A DNA stretch of 64,000 nucleotides from Amycolatopsis echigonensis (lineage in GTDB: Bacteria > Actinomycetota > Actinomycetes > Mycobacteriales > Pseudonocardiaceae), in the NCBI RefSeq assembly GCF_014174495.1, contig NZ_JACJHR010000004.1, positions 62,001 to 126,000 on the forward strand. Reading direction: 5' to 3'. The notes beneath the pieces were generated by a model. That model had not been told where the DNA came from. It searched no databases and saw only the letters and a program-made list of their open reading frames with translations. Below, in pieces: positions 43,096 to 53,185 of this stretch (positions are counted from its first letter, which is position 1; each line of letters begins with the position of its first letter). Position numbers and translations under genes: made by a program.

Positions 43096-44799
43096 ATGGC
43101 AAACGCGATGAGACGCGTCGCGTCGACCACTCGCAGAGCGGTGTCCGTGGCGACGCTGATTGCTGCCGCCGCGGGAGGTGCGTTCGGCGGGGTCGCGTCG
43201 GCCGGTGCCCCAGCGCAGTTCCGGGAGCTTTCGGCGGAAGCCGGCACGCCGCCCGGCATGCAGTTCTCCACGGACGCGCCGCGGGCGGGGGCCAAGCCGG
43301 ACAGTGTCGTGACAGTCAAGATGTCCTTGGCGCTGGCGCGGATGTCGGTCGTCGCACCGCGGCGAGGGGTCGCCGGCGGGCAGATCGAGTTCCTGCAAGG
43401 CCTTCAGCATTTCGCATCGTCGAAACTCGCCACGATCAAGCTCGACGGGTACCGGTGCGAGGATTACGACGACGCGATGGGAACCCTGCGGGTCACCGAC
43501 GGTCAGCAGGACGGCCGCGACGTCGACGGTGCCGCGTTCGCGGCGTTCGTGCAGGACATCATCGCGAAGATGAGCAAGGGCTCCGACCCCGCCGCCGATC
43601 TCGCCGCATTGCGTGCTTATTCGCTCGTCGCGTCCTGTCGCTTCCGCGTCCCGTCGGACCTGGTCCGGAACATCGAGGTGGCGGGCATCGTCCAGTCCGG
43701 CGGCGGCAACGCGGCCGACATCGCGGGCCGGGCCTTTCTTCCCGTGGATCTCCCGGAAGCACCGGCCGCTCCGGCCGTCGACGGCCCGGACGACCTCGTC
43801 GTCCACGAGGGCGGCGGCCTGACCGGGACCGGCCCCAGGGACACGCTGATCAGGTGGAACATCGACGGTGCGCGAATTCCGGCCCCTACGGCCTACGTCG
43901 GCCACGACGGCAAGTGGGCGCTGCGGGTGCCGCCGGTCGTGCCTGCGGACGGCAAGCCGCACCAGGTGTTCGTCACGTCCGAGACGAGCGACGGCAAGGT
44001 CACGGGCCAGTCGGCGGGCCGCCGGCTGACGGTGCTTCCGGCCCTGGCCCGGCCGGTGATCACCGACCCCGAAGACGGCGCGGTATCGCCCGGTCAGGTG
44101 CTGACGGTCTCCGGCAGCAACGGAGCCACGGTCACCCCGGTCGACAAGAACGGCAAGCCGCTCGGGTCCCCGGCGACAATCGAGAACGGAACGGCTCGAG
44201 TCTCGCTGGACAAGAACGTGCCGCTCGGAACGGCCGTCCGGATTCGGGCGACGGACGCGGCGACCCCGGTCTCGGATGCGTTGTTCTCCGACCCGAAGAC
44301 GGTTGAAGCCAGCGCGATCTCCTTGCTCTGGTCACCGTCCGCCGCGCCTGGCGGGGATCACCTGGCGACCTTCGCGATCCAGCCGGAGAACGGCGACCTC
44401 TCGTCGGTGGTGGGCAAGAAGATCACCATCAAGGCTCCGGACGGTTTCACGTTCCAGCCGATCTCGGACGAGAAATCCACGGTGCGCGGCCGCTACAACA
44501 TCACGGCGAACGCCAGTGACAAGGACGGCCGGAACAACGGCGCGTGCACGTGGCTGGCCGATCTCGTTTCGGTGAGCCCGGACGGGAAGACGATGACCTT
44601 CGTCTTCCCGTCCGTGGACCCGGTGAGCCGCGACGACGTCGTCAAGAAGCTGTCCGGTGGCGACTACCCGCCGAACCAGCTTCAGGTGACGTTCCACGTC
44701 ACCGCCGACGCGAACGCGACCGCGGGCGAGAAGACCGGCGGACAGGTGACGGTCGACGGTTTCGGCGCCGCTCAGTTCACCGGGCGGGTGACGACGTGA
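43096..44799 (+). CDS. Secreted multi-domain protein with Ig-like repeats, paralogue of 20079
   Basis: A 567-residue exported protein. The signal peptide (ARRAVSVATLIAAAAGGAFG-like stretch) ends near ASA at ~37. The N-terminal domain has two Cys (GYRCEDYDDA, VASCRFRV) spaced as in the 20079 product. Two Ig-like repeats follow (LVVHEGGGLTGTGPRDTLIR; VITDPEDGAVSPGQVLTVSG). The C-terminal module ends AGEKTGGQVTVDGFGAAQFT, again matching 20079. The second Ig repeat shares V-x-P-V-D-K-N-G-K-x-L-G with S-A-V-D-Q-N-G-K-V-L-A. GAAGG lies upstream of ATG 43096. No enzyme motif; likely surface or matrix role. Confidence 0.78.
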   Translation: MANAMRRVASTTRRAVSVATLIAAAAGGAFGGVASAGAPAQFRELSAEAGTPPGMQFSTDAPRAGAKPDSVVTVKMSLALARMSVVAPRRGVAGGQIEFLQGLQHFASSKLATIKLDGYRCEDYDDAMGTLRVTDGQQDGRDVDGAAFAAFVQDIIAKMSKGSDPAADLAALRAYSLVASCRFRVPSDLVRNIEVAGIVQSGGGNAADIAGRAFLPVDLPEAPAAPAVDGPDDLVVHEGGGLTGTGPRDTLIRWNIDGARIPAPTAYVGHDGKWALRVPPVVPADGKPHQVFVTSETSDGKVTGQSAGRRLTVLPALARPVITDPEDGAVSPGQVLTVSGSNGATVTPVDKNGKPLGSPATIENGTARVSLDKNVPLGTAVRIRATDAATPVSDALFSDPKTVEASAISLLWSPSAAPGGDHLATFAIQPENGDLSSVVGKKITIKAPDGFTFQPISDEKSTVRGRYNITANASDKDGRNNGACTWLADLVSVSPDGKTMTFVFPSVDPVSRDDVVKKLSGGDYPPNQLQVTFHVTADANATAGEKTGGQVTVDGFGAAQFTGRVTT

Positions 44800-44821
44800 A
44801 CAGCGGGAAACAGCCGCTGTT
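44799..44821 (+). terminator. Hairpin overlapping the stop of the Ig protein
   Basis: AACAGCGG (44799-44806) pairs with CCGCTGTT (44814-44821), 7-base loop. Begins at the last base of the stop codon. Confidence 0.55.
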
Positions 44822-45055
44822 GAGTGCGGGCGAACCGCGGCCGCCGTTCCGAAGACCGGGGACACGCCGGTCTCCAGGACCGCATCGCTGACCGCACGAC
44901 GGTCAGTCAGCTGAAGAGGTTTTCCGCAATGATGCGGGTACAGTAATTCAATTCCATGCTGGATATGGATTTGTCTTTCTTCGAGAATTCCTCGTCGTTT
45001 CCGGAGGAGAACGAGTCCGTTCGCGCGTCGTCGGACGTGCACCAAGGAGTGTCGC

Positions 45056-47980
45056 ATGTCAAAGAGCAGCGTTGCTCGAAAAGTGAGCCTTGCGTGTCAG
45101 GCCCTGGTCATCGTCCTGGCATCGGTGGCCATGCCCGGCGTGGCGGGCGCCTCGCCAGGCGCTCCCGGCCCCGATCCAGGCGGCTACGCCGACTACTGCA
45201 GGGACCAGTGCCACGACATTCTGCCGCCCGGGCAGGGCAGCAATCTGTCGAGGTCCGAAGTGCTTCAGCAGTTCGCGAAGACCAGGTCGTTCTCCTTCGA
45301 AGTGCCGCACGGACGCGATCAGGTGGCAGCCTACGATTCGCTGCGGACGAACTATCAGAACCTGACGAACGAGAAGATCGGCGAGTTCATGAACTCCTCG
45401 TCGTTCGCCGTGCCGCAAGGCGGTACCGGGCCGGTTCCGGTTCCCGGCCGCGACGACGTGACCATTTCCCGGGATGCTCGCGGAGTCCCGTACATCAAGG
45501 GAACGACCCGGGACGGCACGACGTACGGCTCCGGCTACGCGGCAGGCCAGGACCGCCTCTTCATGATGGACCTGCTGCGCAACATGGTGAACGGTTCCGC
45601 GGTGCAGTTCGCCGGGAGCGTCGCGGGGGACTTCCAGAAAGAATTGTGGCCGAAGATCGCGGAGACCGTCGAAGACCGGGACCGGCAGATTGAGCAGCTT
45701 CGCAATAGCGGGCCGGACGGCGTGAAGATTGTGCGCGACCTCCAAAACTACGTGGACGGGATCAACCGGTACATCAAGGACGCCAGCGGGAGCAGCTCAT
45801 ACCTCAAGAACCTTTCCACGGCGAAAGACTTGTCCGCTGGGGACAGGGCATTCATTGATTCGCTCAAGCTGGATCTTCCCGCCGACTACTGGGGAAAGCT
45901 CTTGGAGCCGGGCACCGCGGTCGTGGGCGAGCTTTCGAAGCTGCTGCAGGGGAATTTTTCTTCCATCGACCTCGGCAAGCTGATCGCCAATGCTCCTAAA
46001 CTGCTCGAGGTCTTGCATGCGCCGGAAATCAAGCCGTTCTCGCTGAACGACGTGGTCGGAGCGGCGACCTTGCTGGGCGGGCAGTTCGGCGCCGCGGGCG
46101 GCGGGCAGGCGCTCGCGGCGGTCGCGAAGGTGGCGGCGGAGCTGAAGTACGGCAAGGAACAGGGCAGCAAGGTGTGGGACTCGCTGCGGTCGGCGGACGA
46201 TCCGGAAACGACCGTGACGCAGCGCGGTGCCGCGAAGGTCCCCTACGGGGCCAGCCCGAAGGACCCGCAGCACGTGGCGATGCCTGACCCGGGGTCGCTG
46301 ACAGAAGAGCCGGTGGAGGCCGGTTCGGGCGGTTCGGCGAGCGCGGGTGCGCCAACCGAGGGAACGTCTTCGTCCCCGGAGGCGCTGCCGAGGAACTATC
46401 TCGGCCGGGCAAAGGGAATGTCGAACGCCCTGGTGGTTTCGGGAGCGCATACGAAGAGCGGGAGCCCGATCGCCATGTTCGGGCCGCAGACGGGTTATTT
46501 CGCTCCGGAGATCCTGATGCTCCAGGACATTCAAGGGCCGGGGATCAGCGCGCACGGGGTCATGTTCCCGGGGACCGGTCCTTACGTGCTGATCGGTCGT
46601 GGCCCGGACTACTCGTGGAGCGCGACGTCGGCGCATCAAAGCATCATCGACACGTACACGGTGAAGCTCTGCAACGTTGACGGCCGCCCGGCCGGCAAGG
46701 AATCCGACGGCTACCTGGACGGCGGCAAGTGCGAGAAGCTGGATCCGGTGGAGAGCGCGGACGGGTTGCGGGTGTTGCGGACGAAATACGGCATCGTGCG
46801 GCAGCGGGCCACCGTCGAGGGGGTTCCGGTCGCCTACACGGAGCTGCGGTCCACCTACCGCAACGAAATGCAGGTGGCGTTGGGGTTCATGAGGTTCAAC
46901 GACCCGGAGCAGATGAAGGGGCCTGAGGACTTCCAGAAGGCGGCCTCGGAGATCGGATTCACCTTCAACTGGTTCTACGCTGACTCGAAGCACACGGCGT
47001 ACTACAACTCCGGTCTCCAGCCGGTCCGGGCGGCGAACGTCGACCCGAACCTCCCGATCTGGGCGAATCCGGAGACCGAATGGCGGAACTGGGACCCGAA
47101 GACCAATGTGGTGCAGGGCATGCCGGGCGAGCAGCATCCGGCCTCGATCGACCAGGACTATTACGTCAGCTGGAACAACAAGTCCGCGGAAGGCCAGGTG
47201 GACGGAAGTTTCGGCGACGGATCCGTGCATCGCGCGGACCTGCTGGACCGGCGAGTGAAGGACCTGATCGCGAACGGGAAGAAAATCGACCGGGCCGACC
47301 TCGCGAAGACCATGGAGGACGCGGCGGTCGCGGACCTGCGGGGCGAGATGATCCTCCCGAACCTCTTGCAGGTGCTCGACAGCGGCTCGGGCGGCGTCGA
47401 TCCGGCGGTCAAGAAGGGCCTTGAGGACTTGCGAAGGTGGAAGGAGCACGGCGCCAAGCGGAACACGATGCCGGGGGCCAAGATTTACATCGACGACCGC
47501 GCCATCAAGATCATGGACGCGTGGTGGCCGCGGCTGGTGGATGCGATGTTCCGGCCGGGCATGGGCGACCAACTGTACGCTGCCACGGAGCGGAACTTGC
47601 AGGTCGACGAGGCGCCCTCGACGCCCACTCCGGGTGGGAAGACGGCTCCGCACCGAGGATCCGCGTTCGAATACGGCTGGTGGTCCTATGTGGACAAGGA
47701 CCTGCGGGCCACGCTGGGACAGCAGGTGAACGGTCCGATGCCGACCCGCTTCTGCGGAACGCTGGAAGACTGCCGCGGCACCCTGCTGCGCACGCTCAAG
47801 GAAGCCGTCGACACGCCGAGTTCAGAGGTCTACCCGGGCGACGACGAGTGCAAGGCCGGCGACGCGTGGTGCGCTGACAAGATCCGGTTCACGCCCATGG
47901 GCGCGGCGTTGGCGCCCAGCATCGGATGGCAGAACCGTCCGACGTATCAACAGCTGGTGGAGTTCCCGAAACACCGCTGA
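45056..47980 (+). CDS. Secreted penicillin-acylase-family Ntn hydrolase
   Basis: A 974-residue exported protein with a signal peptide (SLACQALVIVLASVAMPGVA, ending AGA). The alpha-subunit region carries VTISRDARGVPYIKGTTRDG and YGSGYAAGQDRLFMMDLLRN, the family's start. The Ser nucleophile of the beta subunit is at about residue 456 in GMSNALVVSGAHTKSG, followed by MFGPQTGYFAPEI and RGPDYSWSATSA. The linker before the cut is long and Ser/Gly/Pro-rich. The family matures by self-cleavage and hydrolyses amides such as acyl-homoserine lactones, beta-lactams or lipopeptides. The residue before Ser is Met rather than the usual Gly, worth checking. AAGGAG precedes the ATG. A strong terminator follows. 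Confidence 0.9.
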   Translation: MSKSSVARKVSLACQALVIVLASVAMPGVAGASPGAPGPDPGGYADYCRDQCHDILPPGQGSNLSRSEVLQQFAKTRSFSFEVPHGRDQVAAYDSLRTNYQNLTNEKIGEFMNSSSFAVPQGGTGPVPVPGRDDVTISRDARGVPYIKGTTRDGTTYGSGYAAGQDRLFMMDLLRNMVNGSAVQFAGSVAGDFQKELWPKIAETVEDRDRQIEQLRNSGPDGVKIVRDLQNYVDGINRYIKDASGSSSYLKNLSTAKDLSAGDRAFIDSLKLDLPADYWGKLLEPGTAVVGELSKLLQGNFSSIDLGKLIANAPKLLEVLHAPEIKPFSLNDVVGAATLLGGQFGAAGGGQALAAVAKVAAELKYGKEQGSKVWDSLRSADDPETTVTQRGAAKVPYGASPKDPQHVAMPDPGSLTEEPVEAGSGGSASAGAPTEGTSSSPEALPRNYLGRAKGMSNALVVSGAHTKSGSPIAMFGPQTGYFAPEILMLQDIQGPGISAHGVMFPGTGPYVLIGRGPDYSWSATSAHQSIIDTYTVKLCNVDGRPAGKESDGYLDGGKCEKLDPVESADGLRVLRTKYGIVRQRATVEGVPVAYTELRSTYRNEMQVALGFMRFNDPEQMKGPEDFQKAASEIGFTFNWFYADSKHTAYYNSGLQPVRAANVDPNLPIWANPETEWRNWDPKTNVVQGMPGEQHPASIDQDYYVSWNNKSAEGQVDGSFGDGSVHRADLLDRRVKDLIANGKKIDRADLAKTMEDAAVADLRGEMILPNLLQVLDSGSGGVDPAVKKGLEDLRRWKEHGAKRNTMPGAKIYIDDRAIKIMDAWWPRLVDAMFRPGMGDQLYAATERNLQVDEAPSTPTPGGKTAPHRGSAFEYGWWSYVDKDLRATLGQQVNGPMPTRFCGTLEDCRGTLLRTLKEAVDTPSSEVYPGDDECKAGDAWCADKIRFTPMGAALAPSIGWQNRPTYQQLVEFPKHR

Positions 47981-48003
47981 TCACCAGCGGGGCCGGGGTT
48001 GAC

Positions 48004-48049
48004 GAGCCGCCGTGGAGGCGAGGCGAAAGCCTCTCCGCCACGGCGGCTC
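48004..48049 (+). terminator. Strong terminator after the acylase
   Basis: A 21-bp stem with two mismatches (48004-48024 with 48029-48049) closed by a GAAA tetraloop, 24 bases after the stop. Confidence 0.8.
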
Positions 48050-48242
48050 GCGTTGCTGAAGCGCGCCCGCGCGAAAGTGAGACTGACCGCATGAAAAATT
48101 GCACAGCGGGTCAGTGATATTTCATTGTCGAAAGCCGCATCAGCGCGAGTTAACGTGGATCGAGGAGACGTTACGCGGACCCATCGAGGGGATTCGTAAT
48201 TAACGCTCAACGCTTGGCTGGAATGGCGGGGAGTAGGCGGCG

Positions 48243-49508
48243 ATGTGGCCTGATGGGAAACGCGGAACGCGTTCGGCTCGAGGGCGGACTGCGGCTGCCC
48301 TCGCTGGCGGCGTCCTGGCGATCCTGCCAGGGGTCGCGGCCAGCGGGCCGAGTTCGCCGGTCGCGCTCACCCGGCCTGGAGCTCAGCAGCTCCCCGCGCC
48401 GGCGGGCCCTCGTGCCGAAGTCCCGCCGATGTCGGTCGACGGACGTCTGCCGCAGCTGCCCGAGATACCCGAGCCGCCCGAGCCGCGCGCCGATTCCGGC
48501 TCAGCCGGAGCGTCCGGCCCGCTGGGAATTCCCGCCAGCATGCTCAAGGCATACCGGAACGCGGCCGCCCTCATGGGCAAGCAACAGCCGGGCTGTCGCG
48601 TCGACTGGGCACTGCTCGCCAGCGTTGGCCGCATCGAGTCGAACCACGCGCGCGGCGGCTACGTCGACGAGAAGGGGAACACCCTCGAGCGCATCCTGGG
48701 CCCGGCGCTCAACGGGACGGGCGGATTCGCGGCGATCCGCTCCTCCGACGGCGGCGTGTTCACCGGCGACCCGGTGTGGGATCACGCCGTCGGCGCGATG
48801 CAGTTCATCACCGGCACCTGGCGCCAGTACGCTTCCGACGGCAACGGCGACGGGGTTTCCGACCCGAACAACGTTTACGACGAAACTCTCGCCGCGGGCC
48901 GCTACCTCTGCTCGGGCGGTCTTGACCTTTCCTCGGACGGCGGCCAGCGGGTCGCCGTGCGCCGGTACAACAACTCGCAATCCTATGTGGACACTGTAAT
49001 GGCCTGGGCGGTCCGCTACCGCGGCGGAGCCGCGGAACTGCCCGACGCCGACGCGCCGATCGGTGTTCCGCCGGGGAAACCGGCCGAGAGCACGCCGAGC
49101 GCGGTACCGGTCCCGCAAGCGCCCGCGGCACCGACCTCCGCGGCTCCCGACAGCACGGGGCCTGCGAACTCGAACTCGCCGAGCAGCGGCGCACCCGCCA
49201 GCGGGGAGTTGCCCGCCACCTCGACGAAGCCGGAACCGACGACTCCGCCGGCCAGCACGACCGGCACCCCGCCGACCTCGGCCAGCACGACGCCCCCGAG
49301 GTGCGAAACGCCGAGTCCGGACGAAGTTCCGTCGACGCTTGACGAAAAGGCGTCGCGGTCTCCGGAGTCATCGACGCGAGAAAGCCGCCGCAGCGGAGAG
49401 AAGTCCCCCGGCGACGGAGTTGGCGGCGAATGCGGGCCAAGCACCGAAACGTCGGCGGCCAGTTCAGCGAGTTCTCCGGCCAGCGGTTCGGGGCACGAGC
49501 CGCGATAG
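48243..49508 (+). CDS. Secreted lytic transglycosylase with Pro/Ser/Thr-rich tail
   Basis: A 421-residue exported protein with a signal region at ~10-35 and a proline-rich linker. The SLT-like catalytic domain (~100-260) has catalytic Glu in LLASVGRIESNHARGG and the substrate cleft AVGAMQFITGTWRQYASDGN, then YNNSQSYVDTVMAWAVRYRG. It cleaves the MurNAc-GlcNAc bond with anhydro product. Residues ~270-421 are low complexity (TTPPASTTGTPPTSASTTPP), probably a wall-spanning tail. ATG at 48243 follows GGGGAG. GTGATATTTCA at 48114-48124 lies upstream. Confidence 0.88.
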   Translation: MWPDGKRGTRSARGRTAAALAGGVLAILPGVAASGPSSPVALTRPGAQQLPAPAGPRAEVPPMSVDGRLPQLPEIPEPPEPRADSGSAGASGPLGIPASMLKAYRNAAALMGKQQPGCRVDWALLASVGRIESNHARGGYVDEKGNTLERILGPALNGTGGFAAIRSSDGGVFTGDPVWDHAVGAMQFITGTWRQYASDGNGDGVSDPNNVYDETLAAGRYLCSGGLDLSSDGGQRVAVRRYNNSQSYVDTVMAWAVRYRGGAAELPDADAPIGVPPGKPAESTPSAVPVPQAPAAPTSAAPDSTGPANSNSPSSGAPASGELPATSTKPEPTTPPASTTGTPPTSASTTPPRCETPSPDEVPSTLDEKASRSPESSTRESRRSGEKSPGDGVGGECGPSTETSAASSASSPASGSGHEPR

Positions 49509-49773
49509 TCCGCTTTCGCTGCTGGCGCGGTCGTTCCCGTTCCGCGCTCTGACCGTCCTGGACGGAATCGGCTCGTGGACATTATTTTTCTCATGACTTT
49601 CGTGGGAACGCTTGACCATTCGCTCGCGTTCCGGCAAAGGGGAACCCGGCGGTCCGATTCAATACTAAAGTTCTGCCTCGATGCTGGGGTTTTTAGTTCG
49701 CGTACCTGTTCTCTCGGCGGATATTGACTTACGTTCGCAGCTTCGCACTGATGAACCGGAGGAGAGGTACCTC

Positions 49774-50901
49774 GTGTCACTACGCCCCCGAACTCTCAGC
49801 AGGACCTTTGTCGCAGTCGGTGTTCTCGTAGCGGCTGCGGCCGGTACGGCCGTCCCGGCGGAAGCGGCCGCGCCGAATCCGGCGAAGCCTTCTTCGGTAG
49901 AGAAGGACATCGCACAGTTGGAGCGGGAATTCCAGGATCTCGTGCAGGAGCCGGGAGTCGCCAGCGTGCTGCGCGACAGCAAGCCGCTGATCGAGTCGCC
50001 GATTTTCGGGTCCGGCCGGAAAGCCGAAGGCGAGCCGGGCGCCATTCCGGGTTGCACCCCCGGGGCGCTGATTTCCGAGTTCGAAAAGCTCCAAGCATCG
50101 CTCACGGATGTGGAAAGGCGAGCGGCGTCCGTGGTCGACAGCCTCAACAACCTGTACGCGTCGGTTGTCGCGAACGACAAGAGCCCGCAGGTCTTCGGCA
50201 CCGACGGCCAGTACACGCCCCGCGCCACTGCCGCGATCGACAAGCTGCGCGGGTTCTGGGACATCGAGAGCTGGAACATTCAGCTGGTGGCGTATAAGGG
50301 CACGGACGCGGCCAGCCCGGAGAAAATGAAGGAGACGTTCGCGCGCGGCTTCGCCCCGGAGCGGGCCGCGGCGGCGGGCGCGCTGGCGAGCAAGGTCGTG
50401 CACGAGGTGCCGGCCTTGCAGGGCGGACGGAACCCATTGCTTTCGGGCAACGCGTTCGCGGCTCCGCCTGACAGCGCGGGCGGCAAGCGCATCCTGCTGG
50501 GCGACGGCCTGCTCGACCTGGTCGGCCAGGACGGCTTCGGCGATGTGTCGGTGGAAGGGATCTTGGGACACGAGTACGGGCACCACGTCGATTTCGCGCA
50601 CGACAACTCGCCGAGCGACGAGTCCGGGGAAATGGGTCCGGACGCCTACGCGGGCTATTTCCTCGCGCATGCGAAGGGCGCGGCGTGGGATGCCCGCGCG
50701 CAGCAGGAGTTCGCCTACCTGAGTGCTTCCATCGGCGACTGCGAGCACAGCCACGGCACTCCCGCCCAGCGCAAAGCCGCGGGTACGTGGGGCGAGCAGC
50801 AAGCCCTCAAGCAGGACAACCCGAACAAGATCGTTCCGTCCGCCACGGTGATCGAGAAGTTCCAGAAGGAATACCCGAAGCTGATGAAGTCGCAGGCCTA
50901 G
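49774..50901 (+). CDS. Secreted HEYGHH zinc metalloprotease
   Basis: A 375-residue exported protein. GTG at 49774 starts SLRPRTLSRTFVAVGVLVAA, a signal peptide ending near AEA/A-A. It is preceded by GGAGGAG, so this start is preferred to an upstream ATG at 49681. The mature protein has an N-terminal helical region and the zinc site GILGHEYGHHVDFAHD near residue 266, with a downstream acidic stretch MGPDAYAGYFLAHAKG supplying the third ligand. It resembles neutral zinc metallopeptidases of actinobacteria. A hairpin separates it from the aminopeptidase gene. Confidence 0.82.
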   Translation: MSLRPRTLSRTFVAVGVLVAAAAGTAVPAEAAAPNPAKPSSVEKDIAQLEREFQDLVQEPGVASVLRDSKPLIESPIFGSGRKAEGEPGAIPGCTPGALISEFEKLQASLTDVERRAASVVDSLNNLYASVVANDKSPQVFGTDGQYTPRATAAIDKLRGFWDIESWNIQLVAYKGTDAASPEKMKETFARGFAPERAAAAGALASKVVHEVPALQGGRNPLLSGNAFAAPPDSAGGKRILLGDGLLDLVGQDGFGDVSVEGILGHEYGHHVDFAHDNSPSDESGEMGPDAYAGYFLAHAKGAAWDARAQQEFAYLSASIGDCEHSHGTPAQRKAAGTWGEQQALKQDNPNKIVPSATVIEKFQKEYPKLMKSQA

Positions 50902-50927
50902 GCGCTCGTCGCCGCACGTTGACCTGA

Positions 50928-50964
50928 CCGTGGGCCGTCGCGGTCCTCTCGAGACGACCCACGG
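50928..50964 (+). terminator. Hairpin between the two peptidase genes
   Basis: CCGTGGGCCGTC (50928-50939) pairs with GACGACCCACGG (50953-50964) with one mismatch. Confidence 0.7.
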
Positions 50965-51003
50965 ACTCAGGGCACCGACGTTTCCACCACGATCAGGAGT
51001 GTC

Positions 51004-53106
51004 ATGACAGCACCGCAACGCTGGCGTCGTCCGGCAGTTACCGTCGCCGCCACCCTCACCGCATTGACGTTCGGCGCCACCGTCGCCTCGGCCGGCCAGG
51101 ACAGGCCGGCCCCGGGCGCGGACGGGGCCGGGGACAGCTACTACCCGCAGGACGGCAACGGCGGGTACGACGTGTCCGACTACGACCTCAAGGTCGCCTA
51201 CGCGCCGGACAGCCGCCAGCTCACCGGCCTGCAGACAGTCAACGCACGGGCGACCCAATCGCTCAGTTCGTTCAACCTCGACTTGCGCGGCCTCACCGTC
51301 GACTCGGTCAAGGTCAACGGCCTTCCCGCCCAGTTCAGCCGCACTGGCGACCACGAACTCGTGATCACGCCGCGCAACTCGCTCGCGCGCGGGCTGCGCT
51401 TCAGCGCCGAGATCGCCTACCACGGCGTCCCGGAGGCGATACCGGGTGCTATCGGCGAGGACGGCTCGAACGGCTGGCAGCACACCAGGTCCGGCGGAGC
51501 GTTCGCGGCAGGCCAGCCGCAGTCGGCCATGACCTGGTACCCGGCCAACGAGACTCCCCGCGACAAGGCCCGGTTCCGGTTGGCCGTCACGGTTCCGGAC
51601 GAGTGGAAGGCGATTTCCAACGGCCGCGAGGCGGGAACGTTCAAGACCGCTGGGGGCACCACGCACGTGTGGTCCGAGGACACTCCGGCCGCGCCCTACA
51701 TGACCACGCTCGCGATCGACAAGTGGACCTTGAACAAGCGTCAGCGCGCGGACGGCACCCCGATCGTCAGCGCGTACGCCCCGGGTATCCCGGACACCAC
51801 CAAGCAGGCCGACGCGAGGCTGCCGGAGATCCTCGACTTCCTGGAGTCGAAGTTCGGGAAGTACCCGGCCAGCGCCGCGGGCGGCATCTACCTGAACGAG
51901 CAGATCCCCTACTCGCTCGAGACCATGAGCCGTCCGATCTACTCCGGCGGCGCGGGCGACATCGGCACGATCGTGCACGAGAACGCGCACCAGTGGTACG
52001 GCGACTCGGTGGCCGTCGACAAGTGGAAGGACATCTGCCTCAACGAATGCTTCGCGTCGTATGCGACCTGGCAGTGGGAGCAGGCGAAGGACGGCGTGGA
52101 CCTCGACGCCAGGTACTTCGACGAAATCGCCGCGAACGGTGAAAAGTTCTGGGCGGGCAAGCTCTACGACATGGGCCCGGGCAACGAATTCACCGACGTG
52201 TACTTCAAGGGCCCGGTCATGCTGCACGCACTGAGCAAGTATGTGGGGCAGGAGGCGTTCGACCGCGTGCTCAAGACTTGGCCCGCACTGCATCGCGACG
52301 GAAACGTGAACATGCAGGAGTTCCAGCGCTACGTCGAAGAGGTGTCGCACAAGGATCTGCAGGGCTTTTTCGATGCCTGGATCTACCGCAATGGCAAGCC
52401 GGCCCCGGAGTACCTCTATCCAGGCGACCTCAAACCAGTGCCAGTAGTAGCTTCGCCGGCAAAGGGCGCGTCGGTGCGGCCCGGCGCCGCGGTGAGCGGC
52501 ACCGCCGCGCCGGGCCAGCGGGTGAGCGTGACCGTTGACGGTGCCGCCGTTGCTGAAACGGGAGCGTCGAAGGACGGTGCCTGGCGCACGACGCTGCCGG
52601 TGAACCTGGCACCCGGGCAGCACACCCTGACCGCCGCGTCCGCCGGACAGAAGCGTCAGTCCGCGCCGGTCCCCTTCACTCTGACGCCGGCAGGGGAGTC
52701 GGCACTGCACACCGAGCAGACCTTCGTCCCGGAGGCGCGAGCCGGCGCGAACACCGTCCTGACCGTGTCGTTCGCCGCCCCCAAGGGCATGCCCGTGTCC
52801 ACCACGGCCGAACAGCGATTCGTCGCACCCACCGGCTTCCGGTTCACCGGCCTGGCGACCCACGTCGCCGACACCGGCGGCCCGGGACGCGATCTCCGCA
52901 CCCGGATCGAGGACGACGGCCGAATCCTCGTCGTGCTCGACCCGATCCAGCTCAACCTTCCCGGATCCCCCGCGGGCGCCGACCACCGCACCCTGCAGAT
53001 GACCGTCACCGCGGACAAGAGCGCCATCGGCCCGCACACCGACGGACAGCTCACCATCGGCACCCAACCCGCGGTCCCCCTTTCCGGGACAATTCGTGCC
53101 GCCTGA
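51004..53106 (+). CDS. Secreted M1-family aminopeptidase with C-terminal Ig-like and accessory module
   Basis: A 700-residue exported protein. The signal peptide ends VASA near residue 30. An M1 N-terminal beta domain (DYDLKVAYAPDSRQLTG) precedes the zinc active site HENAHQWYGDSV with the second Glu in ICLNECFASYATW. The exopeptidase G-x-M-E-N motif is not obvious (LETMSRPIYSGGA instead), so specificity may differ. After ~residue 475 an Ig-like domain (VSGTAAPGQRVSVTVDGAAV) and a ~130-residue module (FVPEARAGANTVLTVSFAAP ... TDGQLTIGTQ) follow. The last module resembles the C-termini of the secreted proteins at 20079 and 43096. GATCAGGAG precedes the ATG. Confidence 0.88.
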   Translation: MTAPQRWRRPAVTVAATLTALTFGATVASAGQDRPAPGADGAGDSYYPQDGNGGYDVSDYDLKVAYAPDSRQLTGLQTVNARATQSLSSFNLDLRGLTVDSVKVNGLPAQFSRTGDHELVITPRNSLARGLRFSAEIAYHGVPEAIPGAIGEDGSNGWQHTRSGGAFAAGQPQSAMTWYPANETPRDKARFRLAVTVPDEWKAISNGREAGTFKTAGGTTHVWSEDTPAAPYMTTLAIDKWTLNKRQRADGTPIVSAYAPGIPDTTKQADARLPEILDFLESKFGKYPASAAGGIYLNEQIPYSLETMSRPIYSGGAGDIGTIVHENAHQWYGDSVAVDKWKDICLNECFASYATWQWEQAKDGVDLDARYFDEIAANGEKFWAGKLYDMGPGNEFTDVYFKGPVMLHALSKYVGQEAFDRVLKTWPALHRDGNVNMQEFQRYVEEVSHKDLQGFFDAWIYRNGKPAPEYLYPGDLKPVPVVASPAKGASVRPGAAVSGTAAPGQRVSVTVDGAAVAETGASKDGAWRTTLPVNLAPGQHTLTAASAGQKRQSAPVPFTLTPAGESALHTEQTFVPEARAGANTVLTVSFAAPKGMPVSTTAEQRFVAPTGFRFTGLATHVADTGGPGRDLRTRIEDDGRILVVLDPIQLNLPGSPAGADHRTLQMTVTADKSAIGPHTDGQLTIGTQPAVPLSGTIRAA

Positions 53107-53185
53107 GCGCTCGGGACGGAAATCCGCAACCCGGCATGAATTTCTCACCCATCCTTCCGCGCGGCAGGATTAAAAGGGTTCTGCG

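Noticed and set aside
49780-53148. A 1122-codon minus-strand open frame
   Set aside because: Antisense to the HEYGHH protease and M1 aminopeptidase genes; no motif and no ribosome site.
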